Positions 1-9,742 of a DNA stretch of 64,000 nucleotides are shown here, piece by piece. The notes below the pieces were generated by a model that searched no databases, was not told the DNA's origin, and worked only from the letters and a program-made list of their open reading frames with translations. The number at the start of each line of letters is the position of its first letter. Position 1 is the stretch's first letter. This DNA comes from Diphasiastrum complanatum (lineage: Eukaryota; Streptophyta; Lycopodiopsida; Lycopodiales; Lycopodiaceae), in NCBI GenBank assembly GCA_029204225.1, contig CM055111.1:30001818-30065817 (forward strand), given 5' to 3'. Made by a program: the position numbers and the translations under genes.

Positions 1-299
1 TTTTCATTGATTACCCATGATGTCAACTATAAAAGATGACACTTCCGTACACTAGCCCATGTGCCTAATTCTTGAAGGGCTATGAGGTCCTATTTAGCCA
101 TTATTGTAGTGTTGGTGAGCTTGCCATCCAAAGTTTCTTTGGTCCAAAGTTAAAGCCTCCCCTTCAAAACCAAGAAGCATATTGTAGTGCTTATTGTTCC
201 AAGAAGATCACGATTGTGCATGCATTTTCAGACTGTATTTGTTGCCACTCTCTTTGCTGCGACAGACATTGTCGGTTGATCCACCTATCGAATCCCAAC
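1..299 (+). mobile_element. 3' part of a copia LTR
   Basis: The sequence ends in CCCAACA directly before a primer-binding-like TGGTGTAAGAGC, as in the LTRs at 15000-16053 and 12496-13655. The left end lies outside the window. A degraded SINE copy sits inside it at about 108-185. There is no coding sequence. Confidence 0.4.
108..185 (+). repeat. Degraded tRNA-derived SINE head
   Basis: This stretch matches the SINE head found on the minus strand at 57690-57751. Both contain GCATCCAAAGTTTCTTTGGTCC (here GCC for GGC) and then, after the B-box position, CTCCCCTT...ACCAAGAAGCAT. The A-box region is recognisable (GTTGGTGAGCTTG against ACTGGTTAGCTTG). The B-box has decayed to AGTTAAAGCCTCC. The match stops after AAGAAGCAT. 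Confidence 0.5.
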
Positions 300-311
300 A
301 TGGTGTAAGAG
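300..311 (+). other. Primer-binding site of the copia element
   Basis: TGGTGTAAGAGC directly follows the LTR end CCCAACA and differs at two positions from the plant initiator-Met tRNA complement TGGTATCAGAGC. A second similar string, AGGTATCAGAG at 349-359, also lies before gag, but is not preceded by a clean LTR end. Confidence 0.45.
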
Positions 312-443
312 CGATTAATTATTGCTCCATGTTTATCTGATACCAACAAGGTATCAGAGTTGTAGCATTATCAGAATGATTGCTATAATTGTTTCCAGTC
401 ATATTAATCTACTATATGCATTACACTCATCCTGAAATTCCAA

Positions 444-1583
444 ATGGATTCGCAATCACAGTCTGCTCTAATGGTAGAAAAACTCAATGTATCGAACTAC
501 CACTTGTGGAAATTCAAAATGAGGGTGGTATTGATGGCCAAGGAGCTTTGGAAAATAGTCGTTGGGACCGAACTACTTCCCAATGTCGATGAGCAAGCCA
601 TTTCCAAATGGAAGCTCAGGGATGGCAAGGCTTTTGCCTTGATCACCCTTAACATCTCTGACACACAGATTGGCCACACTGACAAGCCCAATCTTCAAAG
701 AGGTTTGGAATATATTGAGTACATTATATGAAGTGAGAGATGTCACTTCAAAGCTGCATCTGAGGAGAAAGTTCTTCTCACTCAGAATGTCATAGAGTGA
801 TTCTGTTCAAAATCACATTAATCAATCTAAGACTCTATTAGAGCAGATGGGAACAATAGGTTCAGTAGTCGAAGACTCTGATGTTGTAATGACGTTATTG
901 ACCGATTTGCTACCCTCTTATGAAAACTGAGTGACGATGGTAATCACACACTCAGATATAACATTGTCCATAGTCTTAATCATGCTACTACAACATTGTT
1001 CATCAAGAAGAACATAACAAAGCAACAAAAGAAAAAGCTGTCATAACAACAACAATCAGAAGCAATCACAGAAGGGCCCAGAATCAACAACCTGTTCAGA
1101 ACCAGAAAAGACACTTCTGTAGGTACTGCAAGAGGATGAATCATGAAATCCAAGACTGCCGAATCTTGAAGTTCCACAACGACAAGAAGAAGAAGCAGCC
1201 GAATCAGCAAGCTCATGCAGCCGACACAAAGTAGAAGATCAAAGATGATGAAGAGCAAGAAGTCTTCATGGTGATGTCGAATGATCAGAGGAATGGTTTC
1301 TCGATTCGGGAGCAACGCAACATATGACAAGCCATCGAGAATGGTTCATTGATTATTCGGCCTACAACACCAACAAATTTGTTCACCTTGGAGATAGCAG
1401 ATCCCACAAAATTGAAGGTAAAGGTACTGTTAGAATGTATTTTCAGAATGGACTGTCAAAGTTGCTACCAAATGTAATGTATGTCCCGAATCTGATGACA
1501 AATCTATTGTCGGTCAGTCGAATTACAAACTTAGGACATAGGGTAGAGTTTCAGACAATTCCTGTCAAATTCTTGAGAAAATA
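444..1583 (+). pseudogene. Copia gag-protease fragment
   Basis: Gag starts at the ATG at 444 and resembles the copies at 12338-11631 and 16213: LNVSNYHLWKFKMR, a WKLRDGKAFALI block and DTQIGH. The frame breaks near 720, and further gag continues with stops to about 1000. A knuckle-like CRYCKRMNHEIQDC follows near 1115-1155. The protease region (about 1290-1570) reads FLDSGATQHMTSH, then HLGDSRSHKIEGKGTV and LYVPNLMTNLLSVSRI, with the Asp of DSGA kept. The element ends abruptly near 1583, where the Ty3 element begins; integrase, RT and RNase H are missing. Confidence 0.85.
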
Positions 1584-1926
1584 GATTCGATCCGATCCGA
1601 GCAACCTTGGGTCAAATGCGTTTGAAAATATTCATTTTTTAACATTTTTTGACCCATACTACATTTTTTGGCCCTTTGAATGCTGAGATCATAAAAATCG
1701 ATTCTCTTGTACTTTATCGTACGAAGATGAATATTGGAGAGAAAGACGAGAAATGAGAAAAATATAGACGAAGGCGCAAGAATGGGAAAGAGAATTAAAC
1801 CGAGACACTAGCACTGATCGAAGAAGGAGACTCGATTATAACGAATCTCTAACATCAGAAAGTGAATCTGAAATAGAAGAAACACCCAGTCCACCCTCTG
1901 ATCGATACGACAAAGATAAAGAAGAT
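1584..1926 (+). mobile_element. Ty3 5' leader, possibly an LTR remnant
   Basis: AT-rich sequence between the copia fragment and the Ty3 gag. It shares a short ATTCGAYCCGAT string with the 3' flank of the same element (6070-6085), which hints at LTR homology, but no full LTR pair could be aligned by eye. From about 1720 the sequence becomes acidic coding-like (Glu/Asp-rich) and leads into gag. Confidence 0.35.
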
Positions 1927-3314
1927 ATGACTGCTCCAGGATCGTCCTCTTCCAAGATCTGCTATTATTATTTTAGAGGGAAGGCCTCAGAAGACACAGA
2001 CAGCCCTGTATCTCAATTTGAATCTATTGTTGCGAGTAATAGAGAAATTTTAGATGTTGACAAATTGAGGACATTTCTTGGACTTTTTAGAAAAGAAGCA
2101 AGAACATGGTTTATCCAGAACCTGATTTGATAACAACTTGGGGATATTTAAAAACCCAATTCCTAAAGCAATTTAGAAAAATTGGTTATTCAACACGAAT
2201 TCTAGTCCCGTTGAATTCAATACGACAAAAAGAGAAAGAATCTCTAAGAAAGTATACTCGAAGAGTCAAGAAATTAATTGGTCAATTGACTAGAGTATAC
2301 CCAATGGCCATGAAGATCGAATGGTTCCTAAGAAAACTACCCAAAAGAATAGATCAATACTACAAACAAGGACCTACTGATAGTCTACAACGTGTCATAG
2401 CTACTACAGGGAATTATGAGACTTCTTGGATGTCTAGAAGTCAAAGGCCAAAGAAGAACCTTGCTAAAAATAGAAGATACATTTATTCTTCAAATGACCA
2501 AGAATTAGACATTGAATCAAAAACTATTTCATCAAGTTCCAGTTCTGATTTTGATAGTTTGAGTAAAGATGAATCTCCAAGGAGCACTTCGAAACGCCAT
2601 AAGACATGTTCAAAAGATCGGAAAAGAATGGAAGATCCAAAAAAGGTCAATAAAAAATAACAGAACTTATGGAATAAGGAAGTATCGAAACTCGAAAAGA
2701 AATTCGATGATTTAAAAGTTCACATTCTTCAACCAAAAAATAGAAGAAAATATGTAAATATAGTAGGCAAATCGAATGTATGGTGTACGACGTGTAACAA
2801 GGAGGGTCTCCATCATTCGGAACGTAGAGCAAAGATGCAAGTTTCCTATGTTGAGAAAAGTGAGGAGGAAGAGAATTCTGATAATGAAGTTGTGTATTTA
2901 ATGGAGGTAGATCCTGGTGAAGCTGTGTATGAAGTACAAGCCGCAAATTCGAAAACTACTGCTACACTAGCCTCTTCTTCATATAAATCTCCTTTGAACA
3001 AGTTTATTCCAGTACAGAAATATATACCCAATCAGCAGAATAATGGTGTCCAAAGGACAAGACCAGTTTCTACATGTTTTAATTGTGGAACACTTGGACA
3101 TTATTCTAATGAATGTTCTGAACCAAAGAAACAGATTGGATATGTACCTTTGTGTGGAAATTGTAAAGCTAAAGGACATGTAACTTCAAAGTGTCCTAAG
3201 CCACCATTTAAAAAGTTATTGGTAAAATATGTCAAACTTGAGGCCACTAAGGATAATGAAAACAAAGATGAAGTGGTTCAGCAAGTTGAGCTTTCTGATG
3301 AAGAAACAAATTAG
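1927..3314 (+). pseudogene. Ty3/gypsy gag with two zinc knuckles
   Basis: The gag is split over frames. The first ORF (1927-2130) ends in ARTWFIQNLI. The next (2106-2660) continues with TTWGYLKTQFLKQF and a Lys/Arg-rich tail, the usual layout of the Ty3 gag retrotransposon domain. A third ORF (2835-3314) carries two CX2CX4HX4C knuckles, CFNCGTLGHYSNEC at about 3073-3114 and CGNCKAKGHVTSKC at about 3154-3195. Overlaps and stops show frameshifts near 2110 and 2660. Such a protein would form the retroelement particle; here it is broken. Confidence 0.8.
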
Positions 3315-3344
3315 GCAAGTGATATTGATTTTGAAGTATCGAAA

Positions 3345-3838
3345 GTGAGCACTAGAAGCAAGACCAAACAAAAACGACAAAATCAAATTCGACCTGTAAC
3401 AAAATCGCCAAAGAAAAAGAAAAAATCTTCAATGAAAAAGCTAAATTCTAAAGAAAAAGTCAATAAGTCTATCACGCACGAAGATATAAAATACGATCCT
3501 ATTTATGATAGGAATGATAAGAAATATTTTGCTCCAGATATAATGCAGGAAGTAGAACAACTTCTTACCAAGGAGTTAAATAAATCAAAGAAAAAGGTTA
3601 CCTTTGAAGAACCTTTGAAAGCCACGGTTCCAACATGACCAAAGATCGAAAAATCTTTGTCCTTAAGATTGAGTTATGATATCATTGAGGATCTTGGTAA
3701 TTTGAGACCGAGCATAATGTTTAAACAACTTTTAGAAGACAATGTCTTCTATCAAAAACAACTAAAAGAATTATCAATGAGAAGACGAAGGAGGAAACCA
3801 AGACAACTAGTAGTCAACATTGGATGACCTAGGATCCC
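3345..3838 (+). pseudogene. Ty3 gag-pol linker, protease decayed
   Basis: A Lys-rich ORF (3345-3638) follows the knuckles in the position of the protease. It ends in KKVTFEEPLKATVP. No DSG/DTG retropepsin triad is visible. Beyond the stop the reading continues as LSLRLSYDIIEDLGNLRPSI to about 3815, and then jumps into the middle of RT. The protease core and the N-terminal half of RT therefore seem to be deleted. Confidence 0.55.
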
Positions 3839-4291
3839 CAATTTGGACTTTGCAATGCATATGCTACGTTTCAAATAATGATGACAATAATATTTCAAGA
3901 CTTTTTGAGGAAATTTCTGGAAATATTTATAGATAATTTTTGTATTTTCAGTTCACATAAAGAACATTTGGAGAAGCTCCAACTAATGTTACAAAGATGC
4001 AGAGAAATGTATATATCCTTACATTCCGAGAAATGTTATTTTGGGATGACTGAAGGCATTCTTTTGGGCCATGGAATATTAGAACAAGGTATCCAAGTTG
4101 ATCAAGACAAGGTCAAAGTAATTGATGCACTCTTACCCTTGACAAATCTAAGAGAGTTAAGAGGTTTTCTTGGCCATTTGGGCTATTATCGAAGGTCTAT
4201 ACAAGATTATGCTATTCTGGCAACTGCATTGAATAAGTTATTAAAGAAAGTTGTTGTTTATGAATGGAGTGCAGATTGTCAGAAGTCTTAA
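3839..4291 (+). pseudogene. Ty3 reverse transcriptase, C-terminal half
   Basis: The segment begins at the equivalent of PFGLCNAYATFQ and continues in an open frame from 3878: EIFIDNFCIFSS (the YxDD position reads IDNF, so the second catalytic Asp is lost), HLEKLQLMLQRCRE, the Ty3 GHGI block and LRELRGFLGHLGYYRR. These are the RT palm end and the connection that precede RNase H in Ty3 pol. The polymerase could not be active. Confidence 0.85.
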
Positions 4292-5740
4292 GGACTGAAA
4301 ATCAAATTGAAAACTGCTCCAATTTTACGACCCCCCGATTGGACCCAGAAATTCCATGTTTATGTGGACACTTCTTCCTTTGCAATTGGAAGCATTCTGA
4401 GCTAGAAGGGCCGATGCAAAAAAAGATTATCATGTATATTATGCATGTAGACAATCATCTGCATCCGAAAAGAATTACTCTACCACTATCTGGTTAATAA
4501 ACCAAACTTATCGGGTCGAATTTCTTGTTGGATTATTCTACTATTAGAATTCGATTATATAGTCAAAATCTGACCTGGCAAACCTCATGGAAATGCGGAT
4601 TATTTATCGAGATTGGAAACTACTAAACCCAAAGATCCTATTTTGGATAATCTACCTGATGAAGAACCAATACTGTTAAATATCGAAAAATCCATATATG
4701 GTGATATTATTCAGTATTTGCAAACATTGGTATATCCAGAAGGAATGACTTGAAAAGAGAAGAATGTTTCTCAATATAAAGTAGCACCATATACTATTAT
4801 ATCAGGTGTACTTTACAAACTTGGAAGTGATGATGAACTTCGAAGGTGCTTGGAACCAGAAGAAATCCAAATAGTAGTAAAGTCTTTTCACGAAGAAGAA
4901 GCTGGAGGACACTATGCATTGAAGAACACAGTTCGAAAAATTATGAATGGAAAATATTGGTGGCCCTATGTACATAGATGTGCATAGATTTATTATAAAC
5001 TGTGATTCGTGTCAAAGGATGGGCAAACCAGCAAGATCGACTAACTGGCCATTGGTGCCAGTTTTACCATTAGCTCTATTCGAAAAGTGGAGCATCAATT
5101 TTGTTAGACCGATTAAGCCAGCCACATGACGAAGGAAAAATCGATACATACTGATGGCAACGGACTATTGCACATAAATGGTGGAAGCCGAGGCTACAAA
5201 GAAAAATGATGCAAAGATAGTTGCCAATTTTCTTTTCGTCAATATCATTACAAGATATGGTTGTCCTTTGGAACTTGTCAGTGATAGAGAAACTCATTTT
5301 ATTAACAACACTATTGCAGAGTTACTGAAATATTTCATGATCATTCATAGAAGGACAACGCCATATAATCTGAAGGCGAATGGATTAACAGATGAGCAAA
5401 TGGTATTTTATGCAAAATATTAAACAAAATCATAGATCAACATCCCACTGATTGGGATACAAAAATACATGCAGTTCTATGGGCGTATCGGAATACAGAA
5501 AAAATTATGACTAAAAAGACTTCATATTATCTAGTTTATGGAATGTATCCAATACTTTCAATTGAATTTGAAATTCCGACATAACATGTAGATCGTGGAG
5601 AATCACATGACATTATTGATGAAAGACTGCATCGGATCTCTCGATTGGAGGAAGATCAATTATGTGCTTTGCAAGAAACAATATTGGTGCAGAAAAAGAG
5701 AAAAGAACAATATGATGAAATTTTCTTGATACAAGAGTGA
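4292..5740 (+). pseudogene. Ty3 RNase H and integrase
   Basis: RNase H is read through several stops (FHVYVDTSSFAIGSIL near 4350, GNADYLSRLE near 4590). The integrase follows: an HHCC zinc finger (HEEEAGGHYALKNTV near 4890, then CDSCQRMGKPAR near 5000), a core starting FEKWSINFVRP, and LVSDRETHFINNTI near 5275 carrying the second catalytic Asp. The third catalytic region is altered. The C-terminal part (HPTDWDTKIHAVLWAYRNTE near 5440) is frameshifted. Many stops make it a pseudogene. Confidence 0.8.
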
Positions 5741-5939
5741 ATGGCTCTCATATTAAGAAATATCACCAACCATGATGAATGATTTTCAAATAAACTCTTG
5801 GTTTTGTGTAAGCAATTTTTTTATCTATGTTTTTCTAATAAACATTATTTATTTTTTATTTTATTTTTGTTAGTATTATTTATTTTATTTTTCCTATTTA
5901 ATTTTTATCTTCTCAGTCAATGAGGATGTTTCCTTATTT

Positions 5940-5955
5940 GAGGGGGAGGAGAGGT
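5940..5955 (+). other. Polypurine tract of the Ty3 element
   Basis: GAGGGGGAGGAGAGG, after the integrase remnant, is the expected primer for plus-strand DNA synthesis. The 3' LTR should start just after it. The following sequence to about 6120 is AT-rich and holds no gene. Confidence 0.55.
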
Positions 5956-6395
5956 TTTATAAGTCGTATGCAATTCGAATTTTGTTTTATGATTTATTTG
6001 TTAAGGTCGAAAACATGTCTTTAAGATTCATAAGTACTGAATTAATGTATCGAAAAAAAAAATTCGACCCGATTTGATTCGATACGCCCAAAAAAATTTA
6101 GATCCTTGATTTTTTAGACCCTTTGAAAAAAATCAATCCTTCACATTTTTGCAGTTAACGGTTGGGGTAGGCCTAATATTAATTATACTGGTGGTTATTA
6201 TAACGGGAATATTCATTGTCCTAGGCTGACGTCACTCAAATTAAGAGAGATTTACACCTCCTTTACTTGTCATTTCAGTCACTTTTCATTCTCGTTCTAG
6301 CTACTATCGCCATAGCGCATTTCGCGAGCGATTTTCTAATTTTCTAATTTTACTATAGCGTCGTGCATCTTTCGTCTCCATTCTATAGAGAAATG
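5956..6395 (+). mobile_element. LTR-like sequence after the Ty3 polypurine tract
   Basis: This non-coding stretch follows the polypurine tract and precedes a new ORF. It includes TGACGTCA at about 6229 and a pyrimidine-rich tract near 6265-6300, features common in LTR promoters and leaders. Whether it is one LTR or a junction between two elements cannot be seen from here. Confidence 0.4.
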
Positions 6396-7468
6396 GCATA
6401 CAATCGAGTATGGAAGGCTAGGTCAGAAATTCCGTATGAAGAGTGCAGAGTAGGAGCGGAACTGTTTAAGCCTACTACAATCAAATATAGGGATAACTCG
6501 CTCTTGCTAATTGATGTCTACAATGAGATGGCAGATAGCATGAAAATGAGAGGAAATGTGTGCCGCTTTGCAGTGCACCATCGAATCCTTGAGCTTAACA
6601 AAGAAGATTATGCAGAATTCTTTTGGCTACCAATTAGGGGTTCAACGAAGAAAGCAAAGAACATAACGGATTATGTGCTGTTAGACGAGTGGTTTGACCT
6701 GTCAGAAGGCGAGGATTCCATTTATCAAGAGACAAAAGGCTACAATGTTAGCTACTTAAGGAATCTTGCTTGTGTAGGGTTTGTCAAGTGGATGTGTGAC
6801 ATCATATTTGGTGTTGACAAAAACGCTACTATATCTGTCTCTCATATAATGGAGAGCCAGTTGATTTTGCCACGATTTCGTATCAAATGTTTTTGAAAAC
6901 GTTACAAAATTCTCATAACGTTAGACTGTGGAGAGCCCAATTGAGCCATCTGGCTGCCCATCTAGATTTATTGAATGAAGCCGAAGCAGGACTTATGACT
7001 AGAACAATCACCCGGACTGTTAATCACGTGTTCGACGATGCTGTTGAGACAAGTGCAACTCACCTAACTGCAGGAGCAGACTATAAATTTGATACTGAGA
7101 CGATGCCAAACCAACAATTAAGGATCATGAGGTACAGACGATGTCAATATTATTAGAATTCGATTCAGAAAATATTGACGATCGTTTTATTGATCTTTTT
7201 GTCCATGAAAGCGCGTATTCAAAGGCAGATGTCCAGAGACAAGAAGAGGAGAAGGAAAGAAGTGAGTTCAATTATTGAACCCAATCAGGTAATCATGACC
7301 GAAACTTTGTATCTCAAGAGAAAGCTCTTTGGTTTCATGTCGCAGTTCAGAAATATTGAGCAATTATGGATTGAGTATGTTTTTTTACTTGGAATTGTAG
7401 GAATCCACAATCAAGACTATTCATTAACACAAAGTATTCTCAAAGAGAAGAGAGAGATGGTTAGATGA
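6396..7468 (+). pseudogene. Unidentified ORF, reminiscent of the plant mobile domain
   Basis: The open frame upstream of 6896 is best started at the Met at 6393-6395 (MAYNRVWKARSEIPYE) or the upstream Met at 6363. About 160 residues include RFAVHHRILELNKEDYAEFF, WLPIRG, DEWFDLSEGED and WMCDIIFGVDKN. The spacing of a 'leucine-rich helix, then LPI-G' block recalls plant mobile domain proteins, which are often carried by plant retroelements. Frameshifts near 6890 and 7130 move the reading to 6887-7156 and then to a basic, Glu-rich tail. I cannot assign a function. It could be an extra ORF of an LTR element, since it directly follows an LTR-like leader. Confidence 0.4.
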
Positions 7469-7486
7469 CCCTCTTGTAAAAACTTG

Positions 7487-7848
7487 TGGACAGCCAATAT
7501 GAACAGCACATTGCTTAACAAAAGTGTGTCTCATACAAATGAATGGCTACATATAAGTAGTCCAAGATGGCTATCTACCTTCCAAAAGAATTTTGACTTT
7601 TGGATGTCCAATAACTTGACTAATGGCTATCTAGCTACCATAAGTTACATAAAATAATTAAGTACCCCAAATAACAAGTTAGGTACTTAATTCACATGTA
7701 TAGGCCCCTAGTGGACCCACAAGTTCCTACAAGTTAGTTTCATACTAACTTGGGCCTAAAATGTAAATGACCATGGTTACACAGATCTCGACCTTTTGGG
7801 TCATAGTAACCTATGGCTTCTACATCATTTACATTTATTACTCTAACA
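7487..7848 (-). mobile_element. 3' LTR of the minus-strand copia
   Basis: On the minus strand a purine tract AAGGAAGG is followed by TGTTAGAG, a typical copia polypurine tract-LTR junction at 7848. The other end is placed at the TG at 7487 (CA on the minus strand), giving about 360 bp. It differs from the LTR at 12496-13655 although both flank what looks like one element, which supports a chimeric origin. Confidence 0.55.
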
Positions 7849-7891
7849 CCTTCCTTAAATGAAAATGACATGTAGAAATGACATGTATTCA

Positions 7892-8357
7892 CTAAGTAAG
7901 AAAATCAGCATGTTGCTTTAAATTTAAAGCTTCACAAAGAGCTTTAAATCGAACTCTAGGCAATGCCTTAGTGAACACATCTGCAATATTATCCTCCGTG
8001 GGACAATATTCAAGCGTGATGTCACCATTATGAAGCTTCTCCCAAACAAAGTGATAGTGGATCTTGATATGCTTTGTTCTTGCATGAAATACTGAATTCC
8101 ATGCAATGGCAATAGCATTTTGACTATTCGTAAATAGGAGAGTAGCTGAGGGCTGGCCATGCTTCATATCGACAAGTAATTGTCTCAGCCATGTACACTC
8201 CGTAGTGGCTGAAAACATTGCTCTATATTCTGGCCCACTTGAGGATGTAGCAACAAGGGGTTGCTTCTTGCTTAACCAAGAAACTGCAGAATTCCCAATG
8301 AAAAAGCAATGACCACTAGTAGAGCGTCTAGTGTCTTGATCTCCACCCCAATCCGAG
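7892..8357 (-). pseudogene. Copia RNase H, C-terminal part
   Basis: On the minus strand the sequence reads HSDWGGDQDTRRSTSG, SWLSKKQPLVATSSS, EYRAMFSATTECTWLRQLL, HARTKHIKIHYHFV and DNIADVFTKALP, the standard end of copia pol. It is the continuation of the RT at 10949-9743; the Asp of DSDW lies next to the break. The 1,385-bp insertion at 8358-9742 separates the two. The frame is open to the end at 7892, so the insertion was the main damage here. Confidence 0.9.
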
Positions 8358-8554
8358 TGTTGGATGATTCTGACGAATCCCCAAGATACTCGGACAGAGC
8401 AACTCAAGAGCACCTCTCACTTTAGACCGAGGAGGTCTCTGAGAAGACGAGACGAACGAAGAATGAGAGCCAAGTATGAGAGCCGAGAAATGCTAGTTGG
8501 TAATAACAAGCCATAACTGTGTAAGCCTCATGGTGAATCCCGAAAGAAGAGAAG

Positions 8555-9297
8555 CTTTTGTAAATGTATCTACTCCATGTTGAAATGAGAAGATCTTCCA
8601 TGAGTTTTTGATGCGTTCTTGAGCTCCTTGATCATTATTGTTTCTTGAGTGATGCATTTATGATCTTGCCCTTTCATTCCCTTTGTGTGTAGTTGTGGAG
8701 ATTTCTTATTTCCTTGTGGATTAGTAAACTAAATAGGCTGGATTTGTGATGTAAATCTTGCATATTCTTGACATTCCAGTTTTTGATGTTCTTGGGGTGT
8801 CCAAGAATCAAGAAAGTAGACCCCTCTTAAAGAAAGTAGAGTGAGCCACCTTTTGATGGTGACCTCTAGTGGAGAGCAATATTCCGCTTGTAATTTGTGA
8901 AATGTGGAAATTTCACTAGGATGCCACCTAACGAGCTCTCTTGCTTATTTAAGAGACTCCCTCTTTGTGAAGATGAGCTTTTTGCATTGTATCTACTTCA
9001 TGCTTAATAAGAAGATTTCCCATGAGTTTGATGCTACCCTAAGCTCCTTGATCATGATGGTTTTCTTGAGCGATGTCCCTATGATCATGCCCTTCCATTC
9101 ATATTGTGTGTGGTTGTGGATTTAGAGTGGATTAGTTTTCTTGCTTTCCTAGTTGTGGATTAGATTTCATGTTTTCTTGTGGATTAATGTAGGAGCCAAC
9201 ATTCAAGTAAACTAAATAGGCTAGAAATGTGGCATAAATCTTGCATATTCTCTAATATTCTAGTTCTTGATGTTCTTGGGATGTCCAAGAATCAAAA
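8555..9297 (+). repeat. Diverged tandem duplication inside the insertion
   Basis: Two related copies, about 8555-8812 and 8978-9297, share long blocks: TAAACTAAATAGGCT, AATCTTGCATATTCT, GAGCTCCTTGATCAT (AGCTCC in copy 2) and TGTCCAAGAATCA. Copy 2 has an extra stretch of about 70 bp after its TGTGGATT motif. Divergence is clearly visible, so the duplication is not recent. Confidence 0.75.
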
Positions 9298-9447
9298 GGC
9301 TGGTTAGTTTCTTGATTCTTGGACTTCTAACATGCTGTAGATTAGTTTTTGTTTTTTGTTTTGTCAATTTATGCAAGTAAAGTAGTGTAGGATCTGATTT
9401 TAGTTCATTTTGCAGCAAAGTAGAAGTAAAATTTCATTGTTTGTTCA

Positions 9448-9612
9448 ATGGATCTGCACACTGATTTTATGGTTGAATGTTTTGGCATGTATGAGTGGTT
9501 GTTTATGCATGTGCATTGGTTCAAGAGTCACTTCCCTGGATTGTCCTCTGACAGGCAGGATATTTACTACATCGATATCAGTCCCTTCTGCCTGGTTTTG
9601 GCATTGAACTAA
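9448..9612 (+). CDS. Small unidentified ORF, 54 codons
   Basis: An ATG-initiated ORF within the 1,385-bp insertion reads MDLHTDFMVECFGMYEWLF and later HWFKSHFPGLSSDRQ, ending before a TAA at 9610. The composition (Trp, Phe, His, Met) is less simple than expected from AT-rich noise, so a captured host exon is possible. I recognise no family. It may be chance. Confidence 0.2.
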   Translation: MDLHTDFMVECFGMYEWLFMHVHWFKSHFPGLSSDRQDIYYIDISPFCLVLALN

Positions 9613-9742
9613 GAAGCTAACATTCAAGAAATGCCTACAAGCCTCTAAACAAGCAGAAAACAGTTCTTGTAAACAAGAATCTTGTAAACAAGAAACAAGG
9701 AAGGACTAGTAAACAATTTCTAAATCCCAGAAGATGTCAACA

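Larger units (their letters stand above)
8358..9742. mobile_element. 1,385-bp TGTTG...CAACA insertion in copia RNase H
   Basis: The insertion starts TGTTGG and ends GTCAACA, the 5-bp inverted ends typical of plant LTRs. The flanks rejoin to a normal copia DSDW codon run: left ...CCAATCCGA, right TCGAATCACA, with an imperfect short overlap (TCCGA/TCGA) that may be a target duplication. It has no pol genes, so a solo LTR or a small non-autonomous element is most likely. Inside are a diverged tandem duplication (8555-8812, 8978-9297) and a 54-codon ORF. Confidence 0.6.

Noticed and set aside
72-308. A small cysteine-rich protein (78 codons)
   Set aside because: It overlaps the LTR tail and a SINE relic, with no signal peptide and no family resemblance.
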